From NCBI GenBank assembly GCA_002327885.1, contig DCUS01000112.1:7328-13562 (forward strand): a stretch of DNA of 6,235 nucleotides. Reading direction: 5' to 3'. Position numbers and translations under genes: made by a program. Source of the stretch: Syntrophaceae bacterium UBA2208 (GTDB lineage: Bacteria > Desulfobacterota > BSN033 > UBA1163). Each line of letters opens with the position of its first letter. Positions within the stretch are counted from its first letter, which is position 1. This document shows positions 1-5,393 of the stretch, piece after piece. Below the pieces are notes generated by a model that saw nothing but the letters and a program-made list of their open reading frames with translations, did no database searches and was not told where the DNA came from.

Positions 1-1584
1 ACGCTGGTCATCGAACTCGTCGCAGGAAGGATCATGGCTCCTTATGTCGGAGTCTCTCTGTACACGTGGACAAGCATCATCGGAGTGGTCCTCGCTGGCA
101 TCAGTATTGGAGCGTATCTCGGAGGTAGAATTGCCGACCGATATCCTCGATCCTCCACACTCGGCTGGCTCCTCTTCTTTTCCGGCTTGGGGGCATTTTC
201 CATCTCCCCTCTGACCAATTTGATTGGGGGGACGCAATTTCACACGAGTTTGATGACACGAATTCTAATGGTCACCACCGTCATCTTTTTTATCCCTTCC
301 TGTCTGCTCGGAATGATCTCGCCGGTGGTGGTCAAATTGACCCTTAACAATCTCGAGAAGACTGGAAATGTTGTTGGAAAGATCTACGCCTTTTCCACCC
401 TCGGCTCCATTCTCGGAACCTTTGCTACGGGATTCTTTCTCATCTCATGGATGGGAACCCGTTATATCCTGTTGACCATGGGGATCATTCTGATCGTTTC
501 TGCGCTCATCTTCGGGGATTTCTTCAGGAAAAAAAGAACCCTTGCCCTCTTTTTCCTCCTCCTCTTTCTTTCTGCTCTTCTGCCTGTCGCGGGAGGTCAC
601 GTCTATTCGATGATCCACCCCAAGGAGTTTTCTCTTTCCGCCTCTCCGATTGAATCCATTAAGAAAATATTCGGCTATGCCTTCAAATTCCCTCTCGAAG
701 AGGAGGCCTATTTTTTTAAGGAGAGCGATTATTATACGATCAAATTAAAGAAGAGCATTAAGGGAGACAACGACAACACTTTAGAATCTCTGGTCCTCGA
801 CCATCTGGTTCACTCTTATACGAACTTAGAAGAACCTTTTTATATCGAGTATGAATATATCCGGATGTATGAGGAGATGGTGAGATGGCAGGCGAAAAAA
901 AGGGCGTCTCTTAAAGTGCTCTTTGTGGGTGGGGGAGGATATACGTTCCCCCGTTTTATTGAGGCGAAATATCCCGGGGCAGAGATCCATGTGGTTGAGA
1001 TCGATCCGGAGATTACACGAGTGGCGAGAAAATATCTTGGTATTTCAGACAACACCAAAATTCGTTCCTTCAACGAGGATGGCCGGTGGTTTGTGATGAA
1101 TTGTAAGGAAAAGGGGACTTATGATTTTATCTTTGGGGATGCCTTCAATGACCTCTCGATTCCTTATCACCTCACCACCAAAGAATTTGCTATTCAATTG
1201 AAGAGCCTTCTCAAGCCGGATGGATTGCTCCTGGCCAATGTGATTGACAGTTTTAAAAAAGGAGCCTTCATGCCCTCCTATATCCGAACTTTAGAGGAGG
1301 TGTTTGGAAAAGGGAATGTTCAACTCCTGACCCTCAGTTCGGATTACGACAATATCGGGATTAGCACTTGCGTCGTCATGGCGAGCGCACAGAAATTTGA
1401 TATGGATGATTTTGTCAGAACAGTGAAAGGAAAGGGAGACGAAATGACTTCCCACGTAATGCCTCAAGGAAAGTTGCAGGAATTTTTGAAAGAACGTTAC
1501 TCCGTGATCCTCACCGATGATTATGTCCCCGTGGACAATTTGATCGCTCCCATCTTCGAAGAGCGCTTTGGCTATCGGCAATGA
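1..1584 (+). CDS. Fused MFS-like membrane / spermidine-synthase-like protein, 5' partial
   Basis: The reading frame is open from base 1 and the residues before the first ATG (base 34) already match the family (ELVAGRI then MAPYVG), so the true start lies upstream; 527 residues are visible. The first ~190 residues hold about six hydrophobic segments, with MFS-like small-residue patterns such as GAYLGGRIADR after the first. From about residue 290 a Rossmann methyltransferase-type fold follows: VLFVGGGGY (glycine loop, residues 310-314), HVVEID (E333, expected to bind the SAM ribose), NEDGRW (D360) and GDAFNDLSIPYHLTT (D380, D384). This is the arrangement of the 'fused MFS/spermidine synthase' family, thought to sit in the inner membrane with a cytoplasmic C-terminal domain. 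Classical SpeE has GGGDGG and DSSDP; here these read GGGGYT and DAFNDL. Binding of an SAM-like cofactor is plausible, but true aminopropyl transfer to putrescine is unproven. serB follows 74 bases later in the same direction. Confidence 0.88.
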   Translation, partial: TLVIELVAGRIMAPYVGVSLYTWTSIIGVVLAGISIGAYLGGRIADRYPRSSTLGWLLFFSGLGAFSISPLTNLIGGTQFHTSLMTRILMVTTVIFFIPSCLLGMISPVVVKLTLNNLEKTGNVVGKIYAFSTLGSILGTFATGFFLISWMGTRYILLTMGIILIVSALIFGDFFRKKRTLALFFLLLFLSALLPVAGGHVYSMIHPKEFSLSASPIESIKKIFGYAFKFPLEEEAYFFKESDYYTIKLKKSIKGDNDNTLESLVLDHLVHSYTNLEEPFYIEYEYIRMYEEMVRWQAKKRASLKVLFVGGGGYTFPRFIEAKYPGAEIHVVEIDPEITRVARKYLGISDNTKIRSFNEDGRWFVMNCKEKGTYDFIFGDAFNDLSIPYHLTTKEFAIQLKSLLKPDGLLLANVIDSFKKGAFMPSYIRTLEEVFGKGNVQLLTLSSDYDNIGISTCVVMASAQKFDMDDFVRTVKGKGDEMTSHVMPQGKLQEFLKERYSVILTDDYVPVDNLIAPIFEERFGYRQ

Positions 1585-1658
1585 GGCGGGCTGCTCGGTT
1601 TGACAGGGGTTGGGTTCCCGAATAAAATGAGGAAATAAGGTTTTAGAAGGATGAGGAA

Positions 1659-2867
1659 ATGGATGAGAAAAAAGACTTTGTGATGGTGACCTTATCGGGT
1701 CCGGACCAGCCAGGCATCACCGCTTCTTTCAGCAAGATTTTGGTGGACAATCAGGTGGAGATTGTGGATATCGAACAGGCTTCCCTGCAGGATTTTCTTG
1801 GTCTTTCCTTCCTTTTGGATATGAGCGGAGCGAAGCAATCCAAGGACGGTGTTCTGAAAGATCTCCTCTTTGAGGCCAGCCGACTTCGTCTGACGCTCAA
1901 CTTCAGACTTTTTTCCGAGAGAGAGATGAAGGCCAGAAATAGCAAGAACCTTTTCATCCTGACTTATTTTGGGGAAACCCGTGCCCTCGCGGAGATTTCA
2001 AATATCCTGGCCGAGGAAAACGCCAATATTGAAATGATCAGCAATCTCACCCGTCACTGTGCCATGTGTGTCGAGTTGACCATTGATGTCAAAGAAGTAA
2101 AGAATCTCAGCCGATTGAAGTCAAGGGTGATCGCTAAGAGCCATGAACTTAATATTGATCTCGCCCTCCAGAAAATGGAGTCCTACCGTAAAAATAAGCG
2201 GCTTGTCTTTTTTGATATGGATAGCACCCTGGTGGACATGGAGATCATTGATGAGATGGCCCAAAGGGCAGGGGTCTTCAAGGAGGTTTCAAGAATTACG
2301 GAAAAGACGATGAGGGGGGACATCGATTTCGAAGAATCTCTGACCCAACGTGTGGCGCTCCTCAAAGGATTAAAAGTAGAGGAACTGGAGAAGATTCGGA
2401 AGGAGATGAAACTTTCCGAGGGGGCTGAGGATTTAGTGGACACCCTCAAGCGACTGGGCTTTAAACTGGGCCTGGTGAGCGGGGGATTTGATTATTTTTC
2501 TGACTACCTGAAGGAAAAATTGGGTCTGGATTTTTCCTATGCGAATCAATTAGAGATCAAGAACGGAGCCTTGACCGGCAAAGTCACAGGAAAGATTGTC
2601 GATAATACATATAAGGCGAAGATCGTCAATATGGTCTCCGATGAGCAGGGCGTCCTTTTGGATCAGACCGTTGCCATTGGCGATGGGGCCAATGATGTTT
2701 TAATGCTGGGCCAGGCGGGCTTGGGCATTGCTTATAATGCCAAGGAAAAACTCGAACGAGCGGCCAATATGAGCCTGGGCCGAGCCCGCCTTAAGAATAT
2801 CCTCTATATCTTAGGCATCTCCGAAGACGAAATGGGTTCCTGGAGTGTTTGCGACCGTCCTGTTTGA
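1659..2867 (+). CDS. serB: Phosphoserine phosphatase SerB with two N-terminal ACT domains
   Basis: This enzyme hydrolyses O-phospho-L-serine to L-serine, the last step of serine synthesis from 3-phosphoglycerate, in the cytoplasm. At 402 residues it matches the long two-ACT form (as in mycobacterial SerB2), not the ~320-residue E. coli form. ACT 1 starts at VMVTLSGPDQPGI (about residues 8-85) and ACT 2 at NLFILTYFGETRAL (about 95-170); such domains usually bind serine or other amino acids and control activity. The HAD core follows with all four motifs: DMDST (nucleophile D186, acid/base D188), VSGG (S274), YKAK (K319 or K321) and GDGANDVLML (D342, D346, Mg2+ binding). The ATG at 1659 is preceded by GAAGG at 1646-1650, eight bases away, and places ACT 1 at the usual distance from the N-terminus. 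The gene appears intact. Its last ten residues after ISEDEM look unlike the family and run into the antitoxin remnant that begins at the stop codon. Confidence 0.95.
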   Translation: MDEKKDFVMVTLSGPDQPGITASFSKILVDNQVEIVDIEQASLQDFLGLSFLLDMSGAKQSKDGVLKDLLFEASRLRLTLNFRLFSEREMKARNSKNLFILTYFGETRALAEISNILAEENANIEMISNLTRHCAMCVELTIDVKEVKNLSRLKSRVIAKSHELNIDLALQKMESYRKNKRLVFFDMDSTLVDMEIIDEMAQRAGVFKEVSRITEKTMRGDIDFEESLTQRVALLKGLKVEELEKIRKEMKLSEGAEDLVDTLKRLGFKLGLVSGGFDYFSDYLKEKLGLDFSYANQLEIKNGALTGKVTGKIVDNTYKAKIVNMVSDEQGVLLDQTVAIGDGANDVLMLGQAGLGIAYNAKEKLERAANMSLGRARLKNILYILGISEDEMGSWSVCDRPV

Positions 2868-3093
2868 TTCTCCCCGATATAACCCTATCTTTACCTCCCG
2901 AGATGGTAGAAAAATTGAGGAGCTAATGAAAGAAGAAGGTAGAACGAGGAGCGAACTGTTAAGAGAGGCCTTCTGGAGATATGCTGAGGAACAGGAATGG
3001 GAAAAGATCTACCGTTATGGAGAGATAAAAGCTAGGAAAAAGGGAATTACTGGAGATCAAGTTGGAGATATAATCGATGCCCGCCGAAAGTAA
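2864..3093 (+). pseudogene. CopG/RHH-type antitoxin, frameshifted remnant
   Basis: Two frames together give a ribbon-helix-helix antitoxin. Bases 2882-2914 read TLSLPPEMVEK, the N-terminal DNA-binding strand and start of helix 1. After a one-base slip in the A5 tract at 2910-2914, the frame ending at 3093 reads IEELMKEEGRTRSELLREAF, then a charged tail ending ITGDQVGDIIDARRK. Adding one A would join both into the normal family sequence. The C-terminal tail resembles antitoxins paired with PIN-domain (VapC-like) toxins, which bind the toxin and repress their own operon. The upstream frame has no ATG or ribosome binding site: TTG at 2864 is only a candidate, and ATG at 2903 lies inside the domain. 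The other frame can start at GTG 2845 inside serB, but its N-terminus then lacks the RHH strand. No toxin follows. I read it as a decayed gene, although a sequencing or assembly indel in the A-run would give the same frame break. Confidence 0.72.
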
Positions 3094-3117
3094 ATCAAAA
3101 TATATTCCTTTCCAATC

Positions 3118-3132
3118 TTGTTCATATAACAA
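3118..3132 (+). repeat. Short AT-rich inverted repeat upstream of the zinc-finger ORF
   Basis: TTGTT and AACAA flank the loop CATAT in an AT-rich stretch (about 3091-3155), 22 bases before the ATG at 3155. This could be an operator or part of a promoter, but five base pairs in AT-rich DNA is weak and no good -35/-10 pair is visible. Confidence 0.2.
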
Positions 3133-3145
3133 AGAAATATCAAAC

Positions 3146-3149
3146 GGAG
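3146..3149 (+). promoter_or_regulatory. Ribosome binding site that sets the start at 3155
   Basis: GGAG lies five bases before the ATG at 3155. The alternative in-frame ATG at 3077 lies within the antitoxin reading frame, has no comparable site, and would add a 26-residue N-terminus with no resemblance to the zinc-finger family, so the later start is preferred. Confidence 0.6.
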
Positions 3150-3154
3150 AAAAT

Positions 3155-3865
3155 ATGGCTGCTAAAGTAAAACCCAGGGTTCTGGAAAAGAATAAAGCCG
3201 AAAGCAACCCAAGGTGCGGGCTATGCGGGAAAACAAAGAAACTAACGAAAACAGAATGTTGTGATCAATGGATCTGTGATGACGAAGATAAATACGTCAT
3301 TTTTTCCTATGCAAGAAATAGTTGTTCAAGCAAGGCTCTGGATTTGTACCGGGATACCGGAACAAACCAGCACCGTTACGCAGCGCTGGGAATCCGCAAA
3401 GAGACCGTTGTTCATTCCGACCGCAGTCGTTTCCCATTCCTGGGCAGTAAAAAGAAAAAAAATTATTCTAATCGTGAGCTGTGGATCGGTGAGGCGCGGC
3501 GGATACCGGTGAACAAACCAGAGAAGGTATACAATGCTCTTGATGGGATCTATGGAAGATCCATGAGAAAAATGGCTTCTGACAGGGGAGTTGATCCGGA
3601 TTCAATCCCTCACCTTGCGTCTCCTTCAGAGGTCACGCCTGCCCGGGCGCTTCGGGAACTCCTGAAAAAGACCAGCTTAGTTCAGAGCATCATGGCCAGT
3701 GTCTATCTTGGGCCGGCGGCGTGGGTTCTGGTGGTCCCGCTTCAGAAGGTGGGACGGCACATAGAAGATATCGTTGTGCTGACAGGCGAGATATCCCGGG
3801 TCATCGACAGACATGCTGGTAGGGAGGCATTGGGTCGAGTGCCCAATGAGGATGAAAATCGATGA
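3155..3865 (+). CDS. Hypothetical protein: Cys-rich zinc-finger-like N-terminus on an unrelated C-terminal part
   Basis: The product is 236 residues from the ATG at 3155. Residues 20-57 carry CxxC (C21, C24), CC (C35, C36), C41 and C57 in the context RCGLCGKTKKLTKTECC and WICDDEDKYVIFSYARNSC. I recognise this as the start of a family of uncharacterised bacterial proteins expected to bind zinc; this is recall, not a search. In that family NSC is followed by a histidine- and cysteine-bearing stretch, but here the match stops at residue 58 and no further Cys occurs. The rest (58-236) is basic and then hydrophobic: KKKKNYSNRELWIGEARRI, a stretch near 178-196 (IMASVYLGPAAWVLVVPL) that could be one membrane segment or a buried helix, and a charged C-terminus. 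I recognise no family there. It is probably a truncated zinc-finger gene joined to other DNA, perhaps still translated. An imperfect direct repeat at 3352-3370 and 3501-3521 lies inside it. Confidence 0.55.
   Translation: MAAKVKPRVLEKNKAESNPRCGLCGKTKKLTKTECCDQWICDDEDKYVIFSYARNSCSSKALDLYRDTGTNQHRYAALGIRKETVVHSDRSRFPFLGSKKKKNYSNRELWIGEARRIPVNKPEKVYNALDGIYGRSMRKMASDRGVDPDSIPHLASPSEVTPARALRELLKKTSLVQSIMASVYLGPAAWVLVVPLQKVGRHIEDIVVLTGEISRVIDRHAGREALGRVPNEDENR
3335..3521 (+). repeat. Imperfect direct repeat pair within the chimeric ORF
   Basis: GGATACCGG followed by AACAAACCAG occurs at 3352-3370. It recurs at 3501-3521 with two extra bases (TG) between the halves. A weaker partner lies just upstream of each copy: GCTCTGGAT at 3335 and GCTGTGGAT at 3478. 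The copies are about 150 bases apart and fall in different frames of the main ORF, which suggests a local duplication whose first copy has collected indels. Confidence 0.55.
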
Positions 3866-3934
3866 GGAATAAAAAACAGCGATAGCGGCCGTATCTGAAC
3901 GAACTGAATGCTCAATCTTCACTCAGGGGAATCA

Positions 3935-3961
3935 ATGTTAGAGAGAGTCAAGTCCAAATGA
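3935..3961 (+). CDS. Eight-codon leader-like mini-ORF (MLERVKSK) overlapping the next start
   Basis: AGGGGA at 3925-3930 lies four bases before the ATG at 3935, a better ribosome binding site than anything placed for the ATG at 3958. The frame reads MLERVKSK and ends at TGA 3959-3961, overlapping the start of the membrane-protein gene as ATGA. This layout is typical of translational coupling, with ribosomes ending the short frame and restarting on the gene. The peptide has no run of regulatory codons, so an attenuation role is not suggested. At this length it could be chance. Confidence 0.35.
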   Translation: MLERVKSK

Positions 3962-4743
3962 TTAGGTTATTCATAATACTTTTTTGTGTACTACTTTTTA
4001 TATTCCTTGTTGCAAGGGTTATTGGTTTTATAGGTGAACGCATTGGGGACCTTCCGATCTGGAAGACTCAAGCCTGGACCACTCTGAGAATACCCGTCAT
4101 TGTCATCAGCGTCATTTTAACAATAACCATTTTGGTGATCATCTTTTCCAGAATTGCTAATAAGCAATCGAAAGCTGAAAAGGAGTTCGCCCAGTCTCAG
4201 GGATGGATCTATACCGAAAGCAACAACGATCCGCAGGGACTCACCAAGGCCCTCAAGGACAATCTTGAGAAAGTGTGCCCGAATAAGTATTTTGATGTGG
4301 GGGACAACATGACGGTCGAGTCCGGGAGGCGCAATGTTTTTCTATTCCGCTGCTATTTCAAAGATCGGGAGTGGGATCATAAGCGACGTCATGGATTCGC
4401 GTGCCTGATCGAGTCCGACCGGTTTGGGTCAATGGGCTCGCCAGTGGATATCATTGGATTAGGCTCCTTCGACCCGTTCGGAGTCTCGAATCAAGTCGAT
4501 ATGGGCGACTCCGAGTTTGCCCGGAATTTTATCGTTACATCGAAAGACTCCGCCCTGGCAAGAAGGGTGGTCAGCGAATCGTTACAGGCTATCCTCCTCG
4601 AGGGCAGGATGAAGATTCACGATTATTACGAGATCATCATAGGACCGGGCGGGGCCGTCATCATCACCTGGGCCTACAAAACATCCGAGGAATATCTTGC
4701 CCTCGTGGACCTCGCACGCCGGATTGAGTCGGCCTTTGAGTGA
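3958..4743 (+). CDS. Two-TM membrane protein of unknown function
   Basis: The product is 261 residues and looks intact. Two strong hydrophobic segments lie at about residues 4-25 (LFIILFCVLLFIFLVARVIGF) and 44-63, followed by RIANKQSKAEKEFAQSQGW and a soluble domain of about 195 residues. Basic residues flank both segments on the N- and C-terminal sides, so both termini are probably cytoplasmic. The soluble part resembles a widespread uncharacterised family of membrane proteins with an AxxxGW-type segment after the membrane anchor, a middle beta-rich part (VFLFRCYFKDREW) and a late motif like PEFSRRFLVRGKD, here DSEFARNFIVTSKD; this is family recall, not proof. No catalytic motif is seen. The ATG at 3958 has only a weak purine stretch (GAGAGAG, 3941-3947) upstream, but overlaps the stop of a mini-ORF with a good site. 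A hairpin follows the stop codon. No partner gene is evident. Confidence 0.8.
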   Translation: MIRLFIILFCVLLFIFLVARVIGFIGERIGDLPIWKTQAWTTLRIPVIVISVILTITILVIIFSRIANKQSKAEKEFAQSQGWIYTESNNDPQGLTKALKDNLEKVCPNKYFDVGDNMTVESGRRNVFLFRCYFKDREWDHKRRHGFACLIESDRFGSMGSPVDIIGLGSFDPFGVSNQVDMGDSEFARNFIVTSKDSALARRVVSESLQAILLEGRMKIHDYYEIIIGPGGAVIITWAYKTSEEYLALVDLARRIESAFE

Positions 4744-4761
4744 CTCCCGTGGCTTCGGGAG
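4744..4761 (+). terminator. GC-rich hairpin immediately after the stop codon
   Basis: CTCCCG (4744-4749) pairs with CGGGAG (4756-4761) around the loop TGGCTT, directly after TGA 4741-4743. It could end the transcript of the membrane-protein gene, but no T-run follows, so a Rho-independent terminator is not well supported. Confidence 0.3.
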
Positions 4762-4921
4762 GAGATGGCGGCAGGGTTAACGGGAAAGTGAAAGGCTCCA
4801 ATGTTCGCAATGCGGAGAAGACTCAGACTAACAAGGGAAGGAAGAGGCAAAGGATGATTACTGAAATGGAACTTGACAAAGAACTGGTCATTCTGAAAGT
4901 TATTTGGTTCGTAATGTTTGA
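4762..4921. other. Stretch without an identifiable gene
   Basis: Two forward frames are broken by several stops. The third is open, running from a GTG at 4740 that overlaps the previous stop to TGA at 4956-4958, and includes an ATG at 4854 after a purine-rich stretch (34 codons). The encoded residues are mostly charged with no recognisable domain. VKGSNVRNAE near 4790-4820 faintly recalls the first strand of an SH3 domain, which would fit decayed sequence belonging to the SH3 remnant next to it, but this is too short to assert. Confidence 0.4.
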
Positions 4922-5134
4922 CCCACATCAACACAATCACCTAAAATTGTCTACGTGAACTGGCCAACGATTAGTCTTCGTGAAGGGCCTGGGATGGAAT
5001 TCAAATCTTTGTGTGACGTTAAAAAAGGGACTCCTCTTGCTGTCATAGAGGAGAAAGGGCAATGGATTCGAGCGGGGTTAGAAGATGGTAGGGAGGGATG
5101 GGTAGGAAGGGCCACAACTTCAGGAAACCCATAA
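4922..5134 (+). pseudogene. Bacterial SH3 (SH3_3-type) domain, remnant without N-terminus
   Basis: The frame from 4922 to the TAA at 5132-5134 reads PTSTQSP (linker-like), then KIVYVNWPTISLREGPG, VKKGTPLAVIEEKGQWIRAG and DGREGWVGRA. The order LREGPG, KKGTxLxVxEExGxW, GxxGWV is the full strand pattern of one bacterial SH3 domain, a module that in envelope proteins and lipoproteins is thought to bind cell-wall peptides or ligands. The frame is closed upstream by TGA at 4919-4921. It has no ATG before the domain and no signal peptide; the only internal starts are GTG 4955 and ATG near 4991, neither with a ribosome binding site. The simplest reading is the C-terminal end of a lipoprotein or secreted SH3 protein whose front has been lost or scrambled. 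The domain itself shows no in-frame stop, so the loss may be recent. Confidence 0.65.
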
Positions 5135-5309
5135 TTTTGGAATCAAAACGGACTTCTTTACCGATCATGCAGGCAACTCAGGTCAGTTTGGTTGGGGTGG
5201 CATCGACTTCATTCCCATTACCAATCAGATGGCTGTCTGTTACTGGTTCAGGCTTGTGGTGGGGATGTTCGAGGAAGAATTATTTCCATTCATAGAAGAG
5301 ACCGATTGA
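5106..5309 (+). other. Open stretch with protein-like composition, not assigned
   Basis: One frame stays open from after TAG 5103-5105 to TGA 5307-5309 and reads THNFGIKTDFFTDHAGN, then GQFGWGGIDFIPI and FPFIEETD. It is rich in aromatic and glycine residues, unlike random frames here. It lacks a start codon and ribosome binding site and overlaps the SH3 frame by a few codons. It could be a fragment of another decayed gene or chance. I recognise no family. Confidence 0.2.
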
Positions 5310-5340
5310 GGCAGACTCACAGCAATAGATATAGATAGTG

Positions 5341-5363
5341 GGGTCAATTCTTCATTATTGACA
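5341..5363 (+). repeat. Inverted repeat upstream of the transposase; candidate element end or operator
   Basis: GTCAAT (5343-5348) and ATTGAC (5357-5362) form a perfect 6-bp inverted repeat around the 8-base loop TCTTCATT, within GTGGGGTCAATTCTT..., 31 bases before the transposase ATG. HUH single-strand transposases recognise small hairpins near element ends, and RAYT proteins recognise REP palindromes. The 3' arm also forms TTGACA (5358-5363), a consensus -35 box, although the best spaced -10 (TTAACT, 5381-5386) is poor. A tandem ATAGAT pair lies just upstream at 5325-5336. The site may be the left end, an autoregulatory operator or both. Confidence 0.45.
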
Positions 5364-5393
5364 TATCATCGAAAAATATGTTAACTGTCTATT

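Noticed and set aside
840..1581. Reverse-strand frames inside the first gene
   Set aside because: They lie opposite conserved Rossmann motifs of the forward gene and have no recognisable motifs.
1585..1658. Terminator or promoter between the first gene and serB
   Set aside because: No stable hairpin with a T-run and no convincing -35/-10 pair; the 74-base gap is compatible with co-transcription.
2845..2910. GTG 2845 as the true antitoxin start
   Set aside because: It gives FATVLFDSPRYNPIF in place of the RHH strand, which is clearly encoded in the neighbouring frame as TLSLPPEMVEK.
3077..3154. Earlier ATG at 3077 as the start of the zinc-finger-like ORF
   Set aside because: It overlaps the end of the antitoxin frame, lacks a ribosome binding site, and adds residues with no family likeness; ATG 3155 has GGAG at good spacing.
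3261..3512. 83-codon alternative frame within the zinc-finger ORF
   Set aside because: It does not carry the Cys motif; only its LWI...GIP stretch is meaningful, as the drifted copy of the downstream repeat.
3881..3895. GATA...TATC palindrome around CGGCCG before the membrane-protein gene
   Set aside because: The outer arms are not centred on CGGCCG, so no extended stem forms; likely chance.
4873..4901. TTGACA at 4873-4878 as a promoter for the SH3 remnant
   Set aside because: No acceptable -10 box at 16-18 bases; the sequence at the right spacing is AAAGTT.
4740..4958. 72-codon frame from GTG 4740 (or 34 codons from ATG 4854)
   Set aside because: No domain, highly charged and odd composition, overlaps the SH3 remnant; only one weak purine-rich stretch near ATG 4854.
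5098..5295. 65-codon forward frame from ATG 5098
   Set aside because: Overlaps the clear SH3 reading in another frame, and its own residues show no domain pattern.
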